From the NCBI GenBank assembly GCA_003117195.1, contig BDSI01000068.1, forward strand, positions 616,970 through 680,969: a stretch of DNA of 64,000 nt, read 5' to 3'. This DNA comes from Eudorina sp. 2006-703-Eu-15 (Eukaryota > Chlorophyta > Chlorophyceae > Chlamydomonadales > Volvocaceae). Of the stretch, positions 11,101 through 22,046 are shown one piece after another; within the stretch, counting starts at the first letter, position 1, and every line of letters starts with the position of its first letter. The position numbers were made by a program, and so were the translations under genes. Under the pieces are notes generated by a model that saw nothing but the letters and a program-made list of their open reading frames with translations, ran no database searches and was not told the DNA's origin.

Positions 11101-14100
11101 ATATCAGGCGTCCAGTTCTCCCAGATCTAATCCCAGGTGGGCAAGCAGGCAGGTTTAATCCCAGGTGGGCAAGCAGGCAGGTTTAATCCCAGGTGGGCAA
11201 GCAGGCAGGTTTAATCCCAGGTGGGCAAGCAGGCAGGTTTAATCCCAGGTGGGCAAGCAGGCAGGTTGGGGGGGGCGCGCAAGGAACATTTTCTCAAGAC
11301 ATGTGCATGGGTATGGTGCACTGCGCTGGTAGGCAGGCAGGTAGGCGAGCAGGGGGGGAGGGAACTGGGCTACGCGGCGGGCGTCGAACACCGCCGCCAA
11401 GACGATGCTCACAATGAAATCGGTCAAGCTGGACGACTCGGTCAATCTGGGCAACACTTGATCATCTCGCTGACTTCGTTTGTCAGATGCCCCGCTCGCC
11501 ATGTATACAGTCGCACCAACTCGGCAACATCACAGGTCGTACAGGCGGAACACGGGGCATCACGTGCTCCTTCCGCAACACAGTCCTCCGCTCCGTCCCC
11601 GCTGCAGTCCCATCCCACCGCATCCCTACGCAGGCAGCCTGACACGACACGGAGCCTGCAGCCGTGGGGGCCACCGACGGTGCCCCGGCCCCGGAACCCC
11701 ACCTTGAGCCGCTGCTCCTTGGCGGCCTGCTGCAGCCGGGCCATCTCAGTGCCATCCGGCAGTCGCGAGGGGTCCACGTTGGGCTGCAGCCGGGCGAGAC
11801 CTGCGGCGGCGGACAACAGAACAGACACACGCACACTCAGCTCGCCAAGGCGCCCCAAAGCTGAGCCGATGAGCGATGCTGCGGAGGCAAGCTGGCAAGG
11901 GCCCTTCGCGGTAACCCCGCGGAAAAGGTTCGAGCTCGCCGGATCGATCGACAGAGCAGGCACCAGAGCACCTTTCCCCTCACGGGACGTCGCGGGCGAA
12001 GGTCTCGTTTGTCTGCCAACAGACATGCGTCGGCTGCGCTCCCGTCAAGGGTCGACTGCGCTCCTTTCAAAGGATCGGAAATTGGGGACACCAGAACGGC
12101 GGTCACGGCCGTTCACTTACCCTTGCTCAGCAGCGCCAGCGCCAGATTGAACGGCTTGGCCGCCGCCGCCGCCGCCGCGCCGCCCTGCTGCTGCTGCGGC
12201 ACCAGCACCACCGTGCCCAGGAAGGTGCCCCCCCGGTCCATGGTCTCCACCACCACCTCCACGTCGCGCTGCATCATGACCTCGCGGGTGTACGCGAACG
12301 CCTCGTCCGCGAACGGCTCGCCCACCACCGCGGGCTTGCCGTTGCCCGCGGGCTGCGGCCGCGCCGGCGTCTTGATGCCGGAGGGCGCGAACACGATGGT
12401 GACGCCCTCCTTGGGGATGTGGACGCGCAGGCGGTGGCCGCTGAGCACGTACTCCACCACGCCGGTCATCTTGCCTGCCGGGGTCTCGCAGGACAGGCCG
12501 AGCCACAACAAAGAACGGTGGTGGTGAGGAGGAGGAGGCGGAGGCGAGGGGCGCGGTGCCGTGCGTGCGTACTCCTCTTTCAGGCGCGTGTGTTGTAGGT
12601 TAGGTTACCCGTCATGACACCAGGGCACCGGCTCGGGGAACCATCATTGAGTGTCAACCGGCACATCCCGATTGCCGTAACCCAGTGGTGTCGATATCTT
12701 GGCAAGCGCGTCAAGCCCGCACGAGTTCAGCGACAAACAGTGCACACCGCCGCCTGTGCGACACGAAGCCCCCTCGCCCCCGGGGCTCGGGCCCCGCCCC
12801 CAAAAGCGAGGATGGGAACACGTGCGCCCCGGGGGCGCCTGTACCGGTCAACCCCGCCCCGGGGCCGGCCCCGCCCTCCGCTAGTCATCAGTGCCCTGCG
12901 TTCTCCCCCCCCCGCAATGGGCCGGCTGCAGAGCATTTCCCATTTGGCGCCACCGCACCCCAGCCCTCGTGCGGGTCTCAGAGGAGTCCGGGCGCAAGGC
13001 GGCTCCACTCACCCGCCCGCTGGAAGAACGGCAGGTACTGCTTGGCGCGCGCCGCCGAGCCGGGCGTGCTGACATCATTGACGCGGTTGGCGGGCGGCTC
13101 CTTGGACGAGTGCACGCCGCGCTTGGACTGCTTGGCCAGCTCCTCGCAGGCCATCAGCCTGGGGGCGAGGTACACCACGGGGAACAACAGCCAGTGAGCA
13201 AGCTGACGAGCCCGGGGTGGAAGGTTGGGGGGGGGGTCGTCGAATGAAAGGCGAGCCCATGACACGACTGCGGGTGGAAGCCGCTGTGGGCGACGGGACA
13301 GGACACCCGCGGCCATGACGCCGTATCTGCACACCCGGACTCATCCGCATACCGCCGATAGGCCGACTGTTGAGACCAGTGTGTGACCATTACGGGACCA
13401 TTGTGTGGCCGCAAACGCAATCTTGGTAGCTGCAGCAACATGCCGTCAGTACTGAAAGGAATGCCATTACCTCCCGAGTCACCAGGGTCTCGGTTCGGAA
13501 CCCCTTTGGGCGATTTCAGCACACACACACACACACACACACTCTCACACACATACTCTCACACACACACTCTCACACACACGCGCCGACGCATGCGCGC
13601 ACGCACCTCTCGTACACGCAGCTGCGCTCCTCGTCGGTGCGGTGCTTGATGACGGTGGCGAAGCCGCGCGCCACCACCATCTCCGACACGTTCTGCTTCT
13701 CCTCGCCCTGAAGCAGGGACCAACAACAGGGACCATCGGGGGCAACGTGCGCTCTCCTGGAGACCCTGCGAAAGGTTTCCTGCGCGAACAGGATGCACGC
13801 CGCTGCCGGGCCCACCAGGGATCCAGGTACACCAGGAATCACTCCGGGGGCGATGGAAGGGGCCGTACCTCGCAGGCCCCGACATAACGGCGCAGTGCGA
13901 CTGCGCTTACGGTGGTAAGCCCGCTCGCCACCGTACACGGTGGAGCAGCCCCCCTGCACCAGGCCGCCCCTCGTGTCAGCAGCTGCGGCGCGCGCGGGCC
14001 CACCGTGTCCGACGCTGCCTTGACGTGTCCCCCGCCCCCGCCAACCCCCCGGTGACTCTTCTCCCCCCCAGTGCCCTCCCGCGCACCTTCTCCGGCACCA

Positions 14101-17100
14101 CCTCCACGTTGCCGAACGCCATCACGCGCTCGGCATCGCCCGACAGCATCATCTCCGCTGCAAAACCACAGGACCGCGAGACGAGGCCAACAGAAGGCGG
14201 CACGGGTGTTCAAGACGAAGGAAAGGGAGGAGGCGGCACGCAGCGCCCTCCTGGCCCCGGCGCCCTCCTCTTCGGCATCCTTTTGCGGCTCCCAGTTCCT
14301 CAGCCGTCCTTCTGGTAACCGGTGGGCGGAACCCAACCACACGTCCCTGATCCCAGATTCCCCCCTCAGCGGTCAGCACACCATCGAAAGAACACAAGTT
14401 CCGCCCCCCAGCCCCATCCCTCGGCACAGGAGGGACACCGTCCCTGCCCTCCCCCCCCCTGTTTGTCCTGGCGTCCCGATGCCCGGGGCTCGCTCAGCAA
14501 GAGCAAGGGAGGGAAGGGCGTCTGTCCCAACTCACGCGTGAGGACCTTGCGCGTGTACTCCATCTTGACCTCCACGGGGCGGCCGATGATGCGCTTGCGG
14601 AGGAACTCCTTGGCTTCGGTGGCCCAAGCCTCGGCGGGCCGGTCGCGGGCCGGCGGGCGGGGCGCACGGATGCTGCACGGGGGTTGGCGCATGCGGGTGG
14701 GGGGGGGGACACGTGCGGGCGGCGTCTGCAAAGGGCGGCCAGGTGATTCCCATGTCTCAGAACGTGCGCAGCATGGCCACGTGCAGGCGTGCACCGTATC
14801 GTGATTCGGTTCCTCCTGTGTCATAGCAGATGAGATTAAATAGCGCATCAGCAAGGGAGGCCCGGCTGGCCTCGGCATATGGGCCACTGTGGCAGTGGCT
14901 TGGTGGCGGCTGCAGGACAGCTGCGGCGCGGCGGCGGCGACGGACGGAGGCCTCCCCCGTGGCTCATGACGGCTGTCAGACAGTACGAATACTTGTACGA
15001 CATCATGGCGTCGATCATACGGTTAAAATTGGTTATATTTTGAACATCACTCAGCCGCACAGTCGCCACCAACACCGCCGCCGCCGCCGCCAGTCGCGCT
15101 CGCCCCTTCGACTGTCATGTCACGCGCCGATGCTCGACTTGGACGCACTTGGCAACCAAGAGCGAACACTGGCCATGCAGTGCTGAATGGGCTGTAAAGG
15201 CCGAACCCCTGGCCCGATTCCCATCATCCAGACCACATTTGCGAAGGCAGTCTGACAGCGCTCATGCATGCTGCATTCGAGTGGTTCCCGCTCCCATGGT
15301 CCGTTCCTGGGTGGGCGTGCGCAGGACGGGAAGCCCCCCACAGCTTCATATAACGATGAGCGAGCAACCAAGCTAGCTCGCTCCCATCCCCCGCGCTGAT
15401 CGTGCCGCGCACCTGGACAGGTTCACACGGCGCTCCGCGCCATTGGCCGCGTCCTTAATCACCACGCAGTCGCCGCTCACGACCTCCACAACCTGCAGGA
15501 GCAGCAGGAACGGGTGGGCTGTAACGACCACACTCGCCCGCGCGTCCGCACCTTCTTCCTGGCGTTTCCTGGGGTCATGCAAGCCGTGGATTGCCGGCGC
15601 GCGCCCAAGCCGTTCCCTCCACGGGGCGCCGGGTGAGGCCCCAAAACCTCCCTGGCATACCCGCACCCCCCCCGCTCTCCCCAGCCAACGCACCTTGCCG
15701 GTGAAGTTATCCGACAGCTTCGTCTGGTTCGTGGGCGCCGGCACGTAGCCCGTCCAGATATTCTTGCGGTCGGCCTTGGCCGCCTTCTCCACATCGCGCA
15801 GCTTCAGCGCCGCGGAGTTGGCCATCAGGCCCAACGACCACTCCACGCACTGCGCCGCGCGGGGAGGAAACGGGTAGGGTGAGCCGGTAGGCGAGCCGAC
15901 GCGGGATGATGAGTAACTCTGTACGTGTCGCAACTAGCCCCGGAAGACCCACCAGGCTGGCAGGCCACAAACAGCTGTACAGGCATATCTAACGAGCTCA
16001 TGATCACCAGACGCCCAATATCCCCTCCGAGCCTTGCGTGAACCGCGCAACAAGGCGACAAGGGGCGCGCGAGCGGGAGACACGCTGGCGGCAGTCCGTC
16101 CGTCGGGTACCTCCTTGTACTTAGCGACATTCATGATATCCTCCTGCCTTGCCCCTAGGCCGTGCGCTCACCTTGGCCAGGCCCTGCTTCAGTAGCTGCT
16201 CCGCCAGGTGCTCCTGCTCCGTGGGGGCCGGGGCCGGGGCGGCGGCGCCCGCGGCCGGTGGCGCCGGCGGGGGGGTGTACAGCACCGTGCCGAACAGGTT
16301 GCCGTACTTGTCCACACCCTCCAGCACCAACTTCACGTCCCTGTCCGACGCAAGGGCGGCGCGATGGACACGCACCGGGAGAACCGCGATGGACACGCAC
16401 CGGGAGAACCGCGATGGACACGCACCGGGAGAACAGCGATGGACACGCACCGGGAGAACCGCGATGGACACGCACCGGGAGAACCGCGATGGACACGCAC
16501 CGGGAGAACAGCGATGGACACGCACCGGGAGAACCGCGATGGACACGCACCGGGAGAACCGCGATGGACACGCACCGGGAGAACCGCGATGGACACGCAC
16601 CGGGAGAACCGCGCACCAGGTCAGGCACGCCGTTGGCACCCAAGCTGCACTTGCAGGTTGCAACGAGCTCCCAAGGAATCCGCTGGCGACCACCTCCCTC
16701 GGGGCAGGCGCGACGCAAGCCAACCCTATCAGCAGGGACAGGCCCCTGAAATGAACCCCCAGGGCAGCACACCTGTTTAAGATGCGCGTCTCGGCGAACG
16801 CCTTGGCCTCGCGCGCAAAGGGCTCCGCGGCGCTGCTGGCCGCGATGGAAGCCGCCGTCGGCGCAGCCGCGGCCGCGGCGCTGCCGTCCTCTGCCGCGGG
16901 AGCCGGCTCGGCGACCGCCTGGAGGGAGGCGGCGAGGGAGGCCGCGTGCCGCGGGCGTGATTGCTGCTATGCCGTCAACACTTCTGATCCAGCTTGACAC
17001 ATTTCTTAGGGCAGGCCAGGCCAACGGGCGTGGACCGCGCCGCGCCGGTGGATGTCGAGCGACTGGGCTCCAAGATGCCCACACCGGCGAATAGCCCAAA

Positions 17101-19316
17101 CCTTCTGGTAACACGCGCACTGCGCATACCCTTTACCGTGCAAAATGCGCCCACCCCGTGCCGTGATTGTTGCTCGCCATGCTTTCAAGGTAGGACCAGT
17201 CAGTCTTGACGTATTGGATCACCCGCGGATCCGGCTGCATAGCGTCCGCCATTGGTTCTTTTGGCCCGCCCGCGCTGACACAGTGGGAGGCTCACCCACC
17301 TTGCGACCCATGGACGGGCACTGCACGCCCGCCAGGTTGACCAGCAGCGAGATGGTGCCGGTGGGCAGCAGCGTCACGCGCATGGAGCTGCCGCTCAGCA
17401 CCGCGTCCACCACAGCGTCCACCATGCCGCCCTTGCCCACGCGACTCAGCAGCGCGTTGGCGGTGTCGTCCTCCTGCGCGCGACAGGTGGGGCCGATGCA
17501 CGGGGCCGCCGGTCCCCGCGAGTGGCGCCGTCAACAACCCAAGATAGCGTTGTGGTGGTTTTTTTTCCGACGCACACATCGGCCCTCGAGTCACCATGGC
17601 TACCTCCACGCCAAACCATTCCCCGAGCCTACGTCTTGTATGGCGTTGGATACACCCACTTCAGTACGCATGTAAACATAGACATAGCATTAGTTACACC
17701 TCTAAACTGGAAGGTATATCCAATTTTGCGGGACGCCTGCCAAGATCACCAAGCGAGAAACCCAGAAAGCAACAAATCCGCCCACTTTGACTGCACCACC
17801 GGCGGCGTGAGAGCATCAGGTCCGCCTGAGCCCCTCTGCAGGCTGACGCAACACCCGGCCGGCGGGAGGATCGCCCGCGTCCCGACTGCTCCTCCACACC
17901 TGGCCGACGGTGTCACGGACAGACTTCGCGGTGCGCTGCGGGTCCTTGGTCCACAGACCCAGACCCGCCGCTTGGGCCGCCTCCTCGGCGCGCTTGAGGT
18001 CCTCCAGGTAGGGGCTCTGCTCCTTGCCGATGGCGCGGACCTGTGGGCACGAAGGTTACGCGTGCGGGCGTGGGTTCATCGCATGATGGCAGGCGGATCC
18101 CGGTGAATGCCTCTTCCCAATGGCAGGGCCACTCGCTGCGTAACCCCACCGCGAGGTCATGCAACTTGGCGTGGGTGATGACAGCGCTGCCGTGAAAACG
18201 CAATCGAATGACTTTGGGTGCACTGCAACACACCACGTGTGTGGATCAGGGCTGAGTGCAGGCACTCGCGCAGCTGCAGACGGGCCGGAAGACGGCGACA
18301 CGACCGAATCGACCAGACGGCTGTGTGGCCTGACCCAGCGTGACCGTTGACGCTGACACGATGCGCGTGACCCACATCACCAGGGCATCAACTTCGGTAA
18401 CTACGACCGGTCCGCGCGTCACTGGCACCTTGGCCACCTGGCGCCTTGTCCCACCACCTACTTCAGAAGTACCCAGAACAGGTTCAGACTTCCTCGACTA
18501 ACCTTTGCCCAACCATTGGCCACAACAGCAATAGCAACGTTATCCTGCTGGTTCAGGAACACCGAGCCGAACTCGCGGTTGCCAATGGCCTCGACCACGT
18601 AGTCGACCCGGAACACGCATGGCTGTTGGGAAAGGGCAGGCGGCGGTGGGCATGGACGCGGCACTTGGCAACGTCGTGTGGGTGAGAGTGGGGGTGAGAG
18701 TGAGCCGGTGATGGCGGTTCACACCATGTGCTTACGATGCTGGCAAGCAGCACAGATGCAACCGCAGAAGGGGGAAGGCTGTGCCGTCTCAGCGCTGAGT
18801 ACAGTGGGGCAACGCTCCACGCGTCGCTGGGGATCGTCGCCTGACTCCGTTACAACCCGACAGTCTACAGGTTTTAATTTGCGGTTTGTGCACGAAACCG
18901 GAATGCAACACAGCTTGAGTGACCAATAAGACTTCCTGTGACGGTGTGTGAGAAACAGCCGTGTCCCTACCTGGCCGATACACTTCTTTCGCAGAAATTC
19001 ACGAGACTCCCACGCGAAGGGCTCGTCCTTGCTGCTGCCATCGCGCTTGCCCTGTGCAAAGTCAAGTAGGTCGCGCGACACGTCGTCAGATCGGGGACAG
19101 GTCCGCGCGTCCCAAACATATCAAAAGAAATGAGATCTATGTGCGGAAGTAAGATCTTTCAGAAAACAGGTGACTCACCAACTTGGGGGCGATGAGCGAC
19201 GAAAGGGTAATTCGCTTCTCCGGTGCCGGACCAGGTCCCTTAGTTGAGCCCGCAATCACAAGCGTATCACCAGAGACTACCTCCTTAACAACACCGCGAA
19301 GCCAGCCGGTCGCCAT
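8168..19316 (-). CDS. TSN: Tudor-SN (staphylococcal nuclease and Tudor domain protein), complete, 21 exons
   Basis: Exons: 19316-19179, 19051-18971, 18622-18503, 18040-17900, 17473-17300, 16918-16773, 16340-16172, 15849-15694, 15492-15413, 14672-14536, 14157-14087, 13707-13607, 13158-13013, 12474-12121, 11800-11703, 11126-10842, 10462-10349, 10158-10042, 9502-9223, 8818-8754, 8308-8168. All junction phases agree, giving 1037 aa (plant TSN is about 990). The start is MATGWLRGVVKEVVSGDTLV. Four SN-like OB-fold repeats follow at roughly 5-155, 170-365, 375-540 and 553-700; the first has EPFAWESREFLRKK and the fourth GVVEYVLSGHRL. An Ala/Gly-rich acidic linker (about 705-799) leads to a Tudor domain (about 833-876, WYRGYVERV...FFIDYGNRE), a split fifth SN domain, and a C-tail YGDPGDSDDEEP ending in Arg/Gly. 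The family is an RNA-binding scaffold or nuclease of stress granules and RNA decay. In SND1 a Tyr is found where this Tudor cage has the second Phe of FFIDYGN. Confidence 0.95.
11128..11267. repeat. 28-bp minisatellite, 5 exact copies, abutting a splice acceptor
   Basis: Unit TAATCCCAGGTGGGCAAGCA plus GGCAGGTT, five tandem copies in Tudor-SN intron 15. On the gene strand each unit is pyrimidine-rich and ends GGGATTA. The unit nearest the exon supplies the GGGATTAG acceptor of exon 16. Confidence 0.95.
13519..13583. repeat. AC/CT microsatellite
   Basis: Compound ACACAC and ACTCTC tract in the Tudor-SN intron between exons 12 and 13. Confidence 0.9.
16361..16610. repeat. 25-bp minisatellite, 10 copies
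   Basis: Unit GCGATGGACACGCACCGGGA plus GAACM, exactly ten copies (250 bp) in Tudor-SN intron 6. Because 25 is not a multiple of three, three units make a 25-codon open cycle in several frames, which produces spurious open frames on both strands. Confidence 0.97.
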
Positions 19317-20574
19317 CCTGGCCCGGGATTGGTCGCGGATTCAGGCAGTGGCAGATCGCCTTCGTAGTTGGGTAGCAACTATATATTGGCAAAGGCAACA
19401 CCAGACCCAAACAGTGCCTATGCAACAGCCTATGTTTGATGACAATACATCTTGTGTTCTCGCAGCTTTTGGCAAGCCTGCCCGTCGACGACAACTGCTG
19501 CCGTACGACCACCGGGACACGACACCCGTCTATGAAGGCAAATTGGAAACAAAGTAATATGGTCCTTTGAAGTGTAGGAAGCTCTATAGCCTGGACTTTA
19601 ATTCGGCTACAAATAGGTTAAGTGGCGCGTTCTTGCGCACCTCTCATCACGATGTGATACCAAGAAATAGCAACACACAGCCTGTGTGGGGTCATTAGAT
19701 GATTTGGGATTCTGGTGCCGGCCTTGTCTTGGTGCTACCTCTCGTACCTTCCGACTACCGACGTACGTGCCGAGACGAACCGTCAAAGTCCACTTCTAAC
19801 GCCGTGGCGCATGATGCACAGTCAATTGCGGGATCTTTATATGCACATAGTTTCACTTACACGCGGCAATGCCCGGAATGTGGCCTGTTCGCTGTCATAA
19901 TGAGGATTACACTCGGTTACACAGAGGGGGGTCATCGTACGACGCCAGTGTTCCTACCAGCCAAGCAGTCAAGCCCCATTAACCAACCACCCCAGCACTC
20001 AGAGGCACACAGCAGTCCCACACCGCTCGTGGAGCAGGGGCCACCGGGGCAAAGGGGGGATGCTGTTATTAGGCGCCTCGTCTGCCCCCTCCTCTCGAGG
20101 GCATTAATAGTTTGGGGGATCAAGGGGGGCCAGTTGGACTTCAGTCTTTCATCCCGAAGCTCTCAGCATGCCGTCCTCTGCTGTTATTGAAGGCAAGCTG
20201 CGGTGTGGGACAGGACTGTAATAATCGTGCGGCAGCCCGTGCATCTCGCGTCGCGTAGCAGCGTCGATCTGGCCTGGCAGTTGGTTGCTTGGCCCCGGCC
20301 CAGCGACAACAACATGACCCCCCCTTGACCTGCGTCGCTGTGTGCTGGGCAAGGGCCAATGCCGGGCCCCCACGAGCACCTCGGTAGGCGAAGAAGACCT
20401 ACTTCAGTGCTCGTAGTGGCCCGGTCACACGTGCCTCATCTTCCCACGCACACCATATCCGCCGATATGGGTAATACATATCCGGAATCTGACACGCATG
20501 AACCCAACCCCTATCCGTCATGCGGCAGGTTTGGGTGGGCTCGCGTGGATTTGCACATTTCTGCATCCGTTACA

Positions 20575-20870
20575 AGGTGGACCCGCCGTAGTCCCGACCG
20601 GGCGATCCAAGGGGCCCGGTTAGGTCCTCCGAAGGCGCCTCACACCGTCAAGCCCGACCCAAGGACTGCGCACCCAGCCGCCACCGCCCGCGGGGGCATC
20701 CGGCTGCCATACCGGCCAACAACCCCAAGCTACGAGGGCGCCAAGATTGCGCCTCTCCTGGAAACCGTGCCAGGCCCGCCGGACGGCTTGGTCCTCAATC
20801 ACGCGCCATGACTGCACCCCGAGATTCGTCCGCCCCTTGGGCGATGACCCGCTTGGTTCCACCATGATCC
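20575..20870 (-). mobile_element. Retroelement 3' tail, copy without tRNA-like head
   Basis: Read on the minus strand this shares with the elements at 21497-21772 and 26726-26985 the blocks CCAGGAGAGGC, GGCCGGTATGGC, TGGGTGCGCAGTCCTTGG, CCCGGTCGGGA and the terminal CCACCTTGTAACGG. Its upstream half differs from the others and lacks the tRNA B-box-like block. It may be the end of a partner LINE or an older diverged copy. The outer boundary is approximate. Confidence 0.55.
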
Positions 20871-20889
20871 GATCTAGATACTGACACTG

Positions 20890-20928
20890 TCAGAGCGGTG
20901 CGTCAGAGCGGTGCCTCAGAGCGGTACG
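20890..20928. repeat. 13-bp tandem repeat, 3 copies
   Basis: Unit TCAGAGCGGTGCG, with single-base changes between copies. Confidence 0.85.
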
Positions 20929-20982
20929 TCTGGCAGCGCCCCACGCCAGCCAGCCCTACAACAGGGCGACTTCCCGGCACCC

Positions 20983-21060
20983 GACAGCTGCCCATGGGAG
21001 GCCTGACAGCTGCCCATGGGAGACCTGACAGCTGCCCATGGGAGACCTGACAGCTGCCCG
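20983..21060. repeat. 22-bp tandem repeat, about 3.5 copies
   Basis: Unit GACAGCTGCCCATGGGAGAC plus CT. It contains the palindromes CAGCTG and CCATGG. Confidence 0.9.
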
Positions 21061-21496
21061 TACTGGTCACGTGGTCACATCACCAGAAACTCCATCGTGT
21101 GCGGCACAACGACGCGGCTCGACGGAGCCGTGATGGCAGCATCGTGGCATCACTTGTCCTGTTCACCTCGGTTCGAATGAAGAATGAAGCGGCCGTTGTA
21201 CGTGGTCAACGTCGGAGAAGCTATGCGGTCAGTACCAACCACGATTCAATGTCCTCAAATAAATATCAAAGCTAAAGTTATACCCAGTGATCCGCGGCGT
21301 CTGGCATCCGAGCCATGCGGCTGCCGGTACAACCTGACAAGGCATGTACCTCGCTGAGCTCCTCCGGCTTCGCGCAAATCCCACGCGCCAGTAGATCCGC
21401 AACGCATCGCCGTGCAGCGGTGCTCCACTGGGGCCATGCAGGTGCACATGCTATTACCGTACTTAATCAACAGACGAGGTGCTGATCGCTATAATG

Positions 21497-21772
21497 TAAC
21501 CGTTACAAGGTGGACCCGTATCCCGACCGGGTGTTCCAACGGGCCCAGATAGCCCGTAGGTGCCTCGTCTCATCAACCCCTACCAAGGACTGCGCACCCA
21601 TCCTCCATCACCCGCGGGGGGGGGGGGGGTTTCACGCAGCCATACTGGCCACTACACCAGGTTACCAGCACGCCAGGATTGCCTCTCCTGGAAACCGCGC
21701 CAGACCCGCCTAATCACACGGCGGTGAGGGGACGGGGATGCGAACCGCCGATCTCTGGACAGAATGCCAGTG
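21497..21772 (-). mobile_element. SINE-like element with tRNA B-box-like head
   Basis: On the minus strand it begins CACTGGCATTCTGTCC, passes a B-box-like GGTTCGCATCC and ends CCACCTTGTAACGGTTA. It is homologous along its length to the copy at 26726-26985. The head resembles the 3' half of a tRNA and the tail is shared with 20575-20870. No clear target duplication was found here. The terminal TGTAA lies about 540 bp past the stop of the BTB-like gene, on the same strand. Confidence 0.7.
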
Positions 21773-22046
21773 TCTCTATGTACCGATGCAATGCCTTTCC
21801 GACAGTACTAAAAGTCGAGCTTCCACCGGGGCAGCATTGGGAGGCCGCTCTGCCCTTCCGCCTTCCCGAATGTGAATCGGAACCAAAACACACACGCCTT
21901 GCCCCATGCCGCGGCAAGCACCCGCGTCGCCGTATCCCATGGGCATCAGCTCCTTGACACATTCCCGCGCCCTCCCTGCGCCCTTCCGGGTTCCGGCGTT
22001 CTCTCAGTTAGGGACTCAGACGCATGCACGCATCCCAGACCGGACC

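Larger units (their letters stand above)
19317..22046. other. Intergenic with retroelement tails
   Basis: Between the Tudor-SN start and the stop of the BTB-like gene. It contains two antisense copies of the shared-tail element (20575-20870 and 21497-21772) and two short tandem arrays. I found no protein gene that I can support. Confidence 0.6.

Noticed and set aside
16361..16610. Regular repeats considered as a CRISPR array
   Set aside because: Units are contiguous with no spacers and the genome is eukaryotic. The same applies to 11128-11267 and 34021-34150.
16155..17120. 321-codon minus-strand frame and companion plus frames
   Set aside because: They arise from the 25-bp minisatellite and from the wrong frame of Tudor-SN exons 6 and 7.
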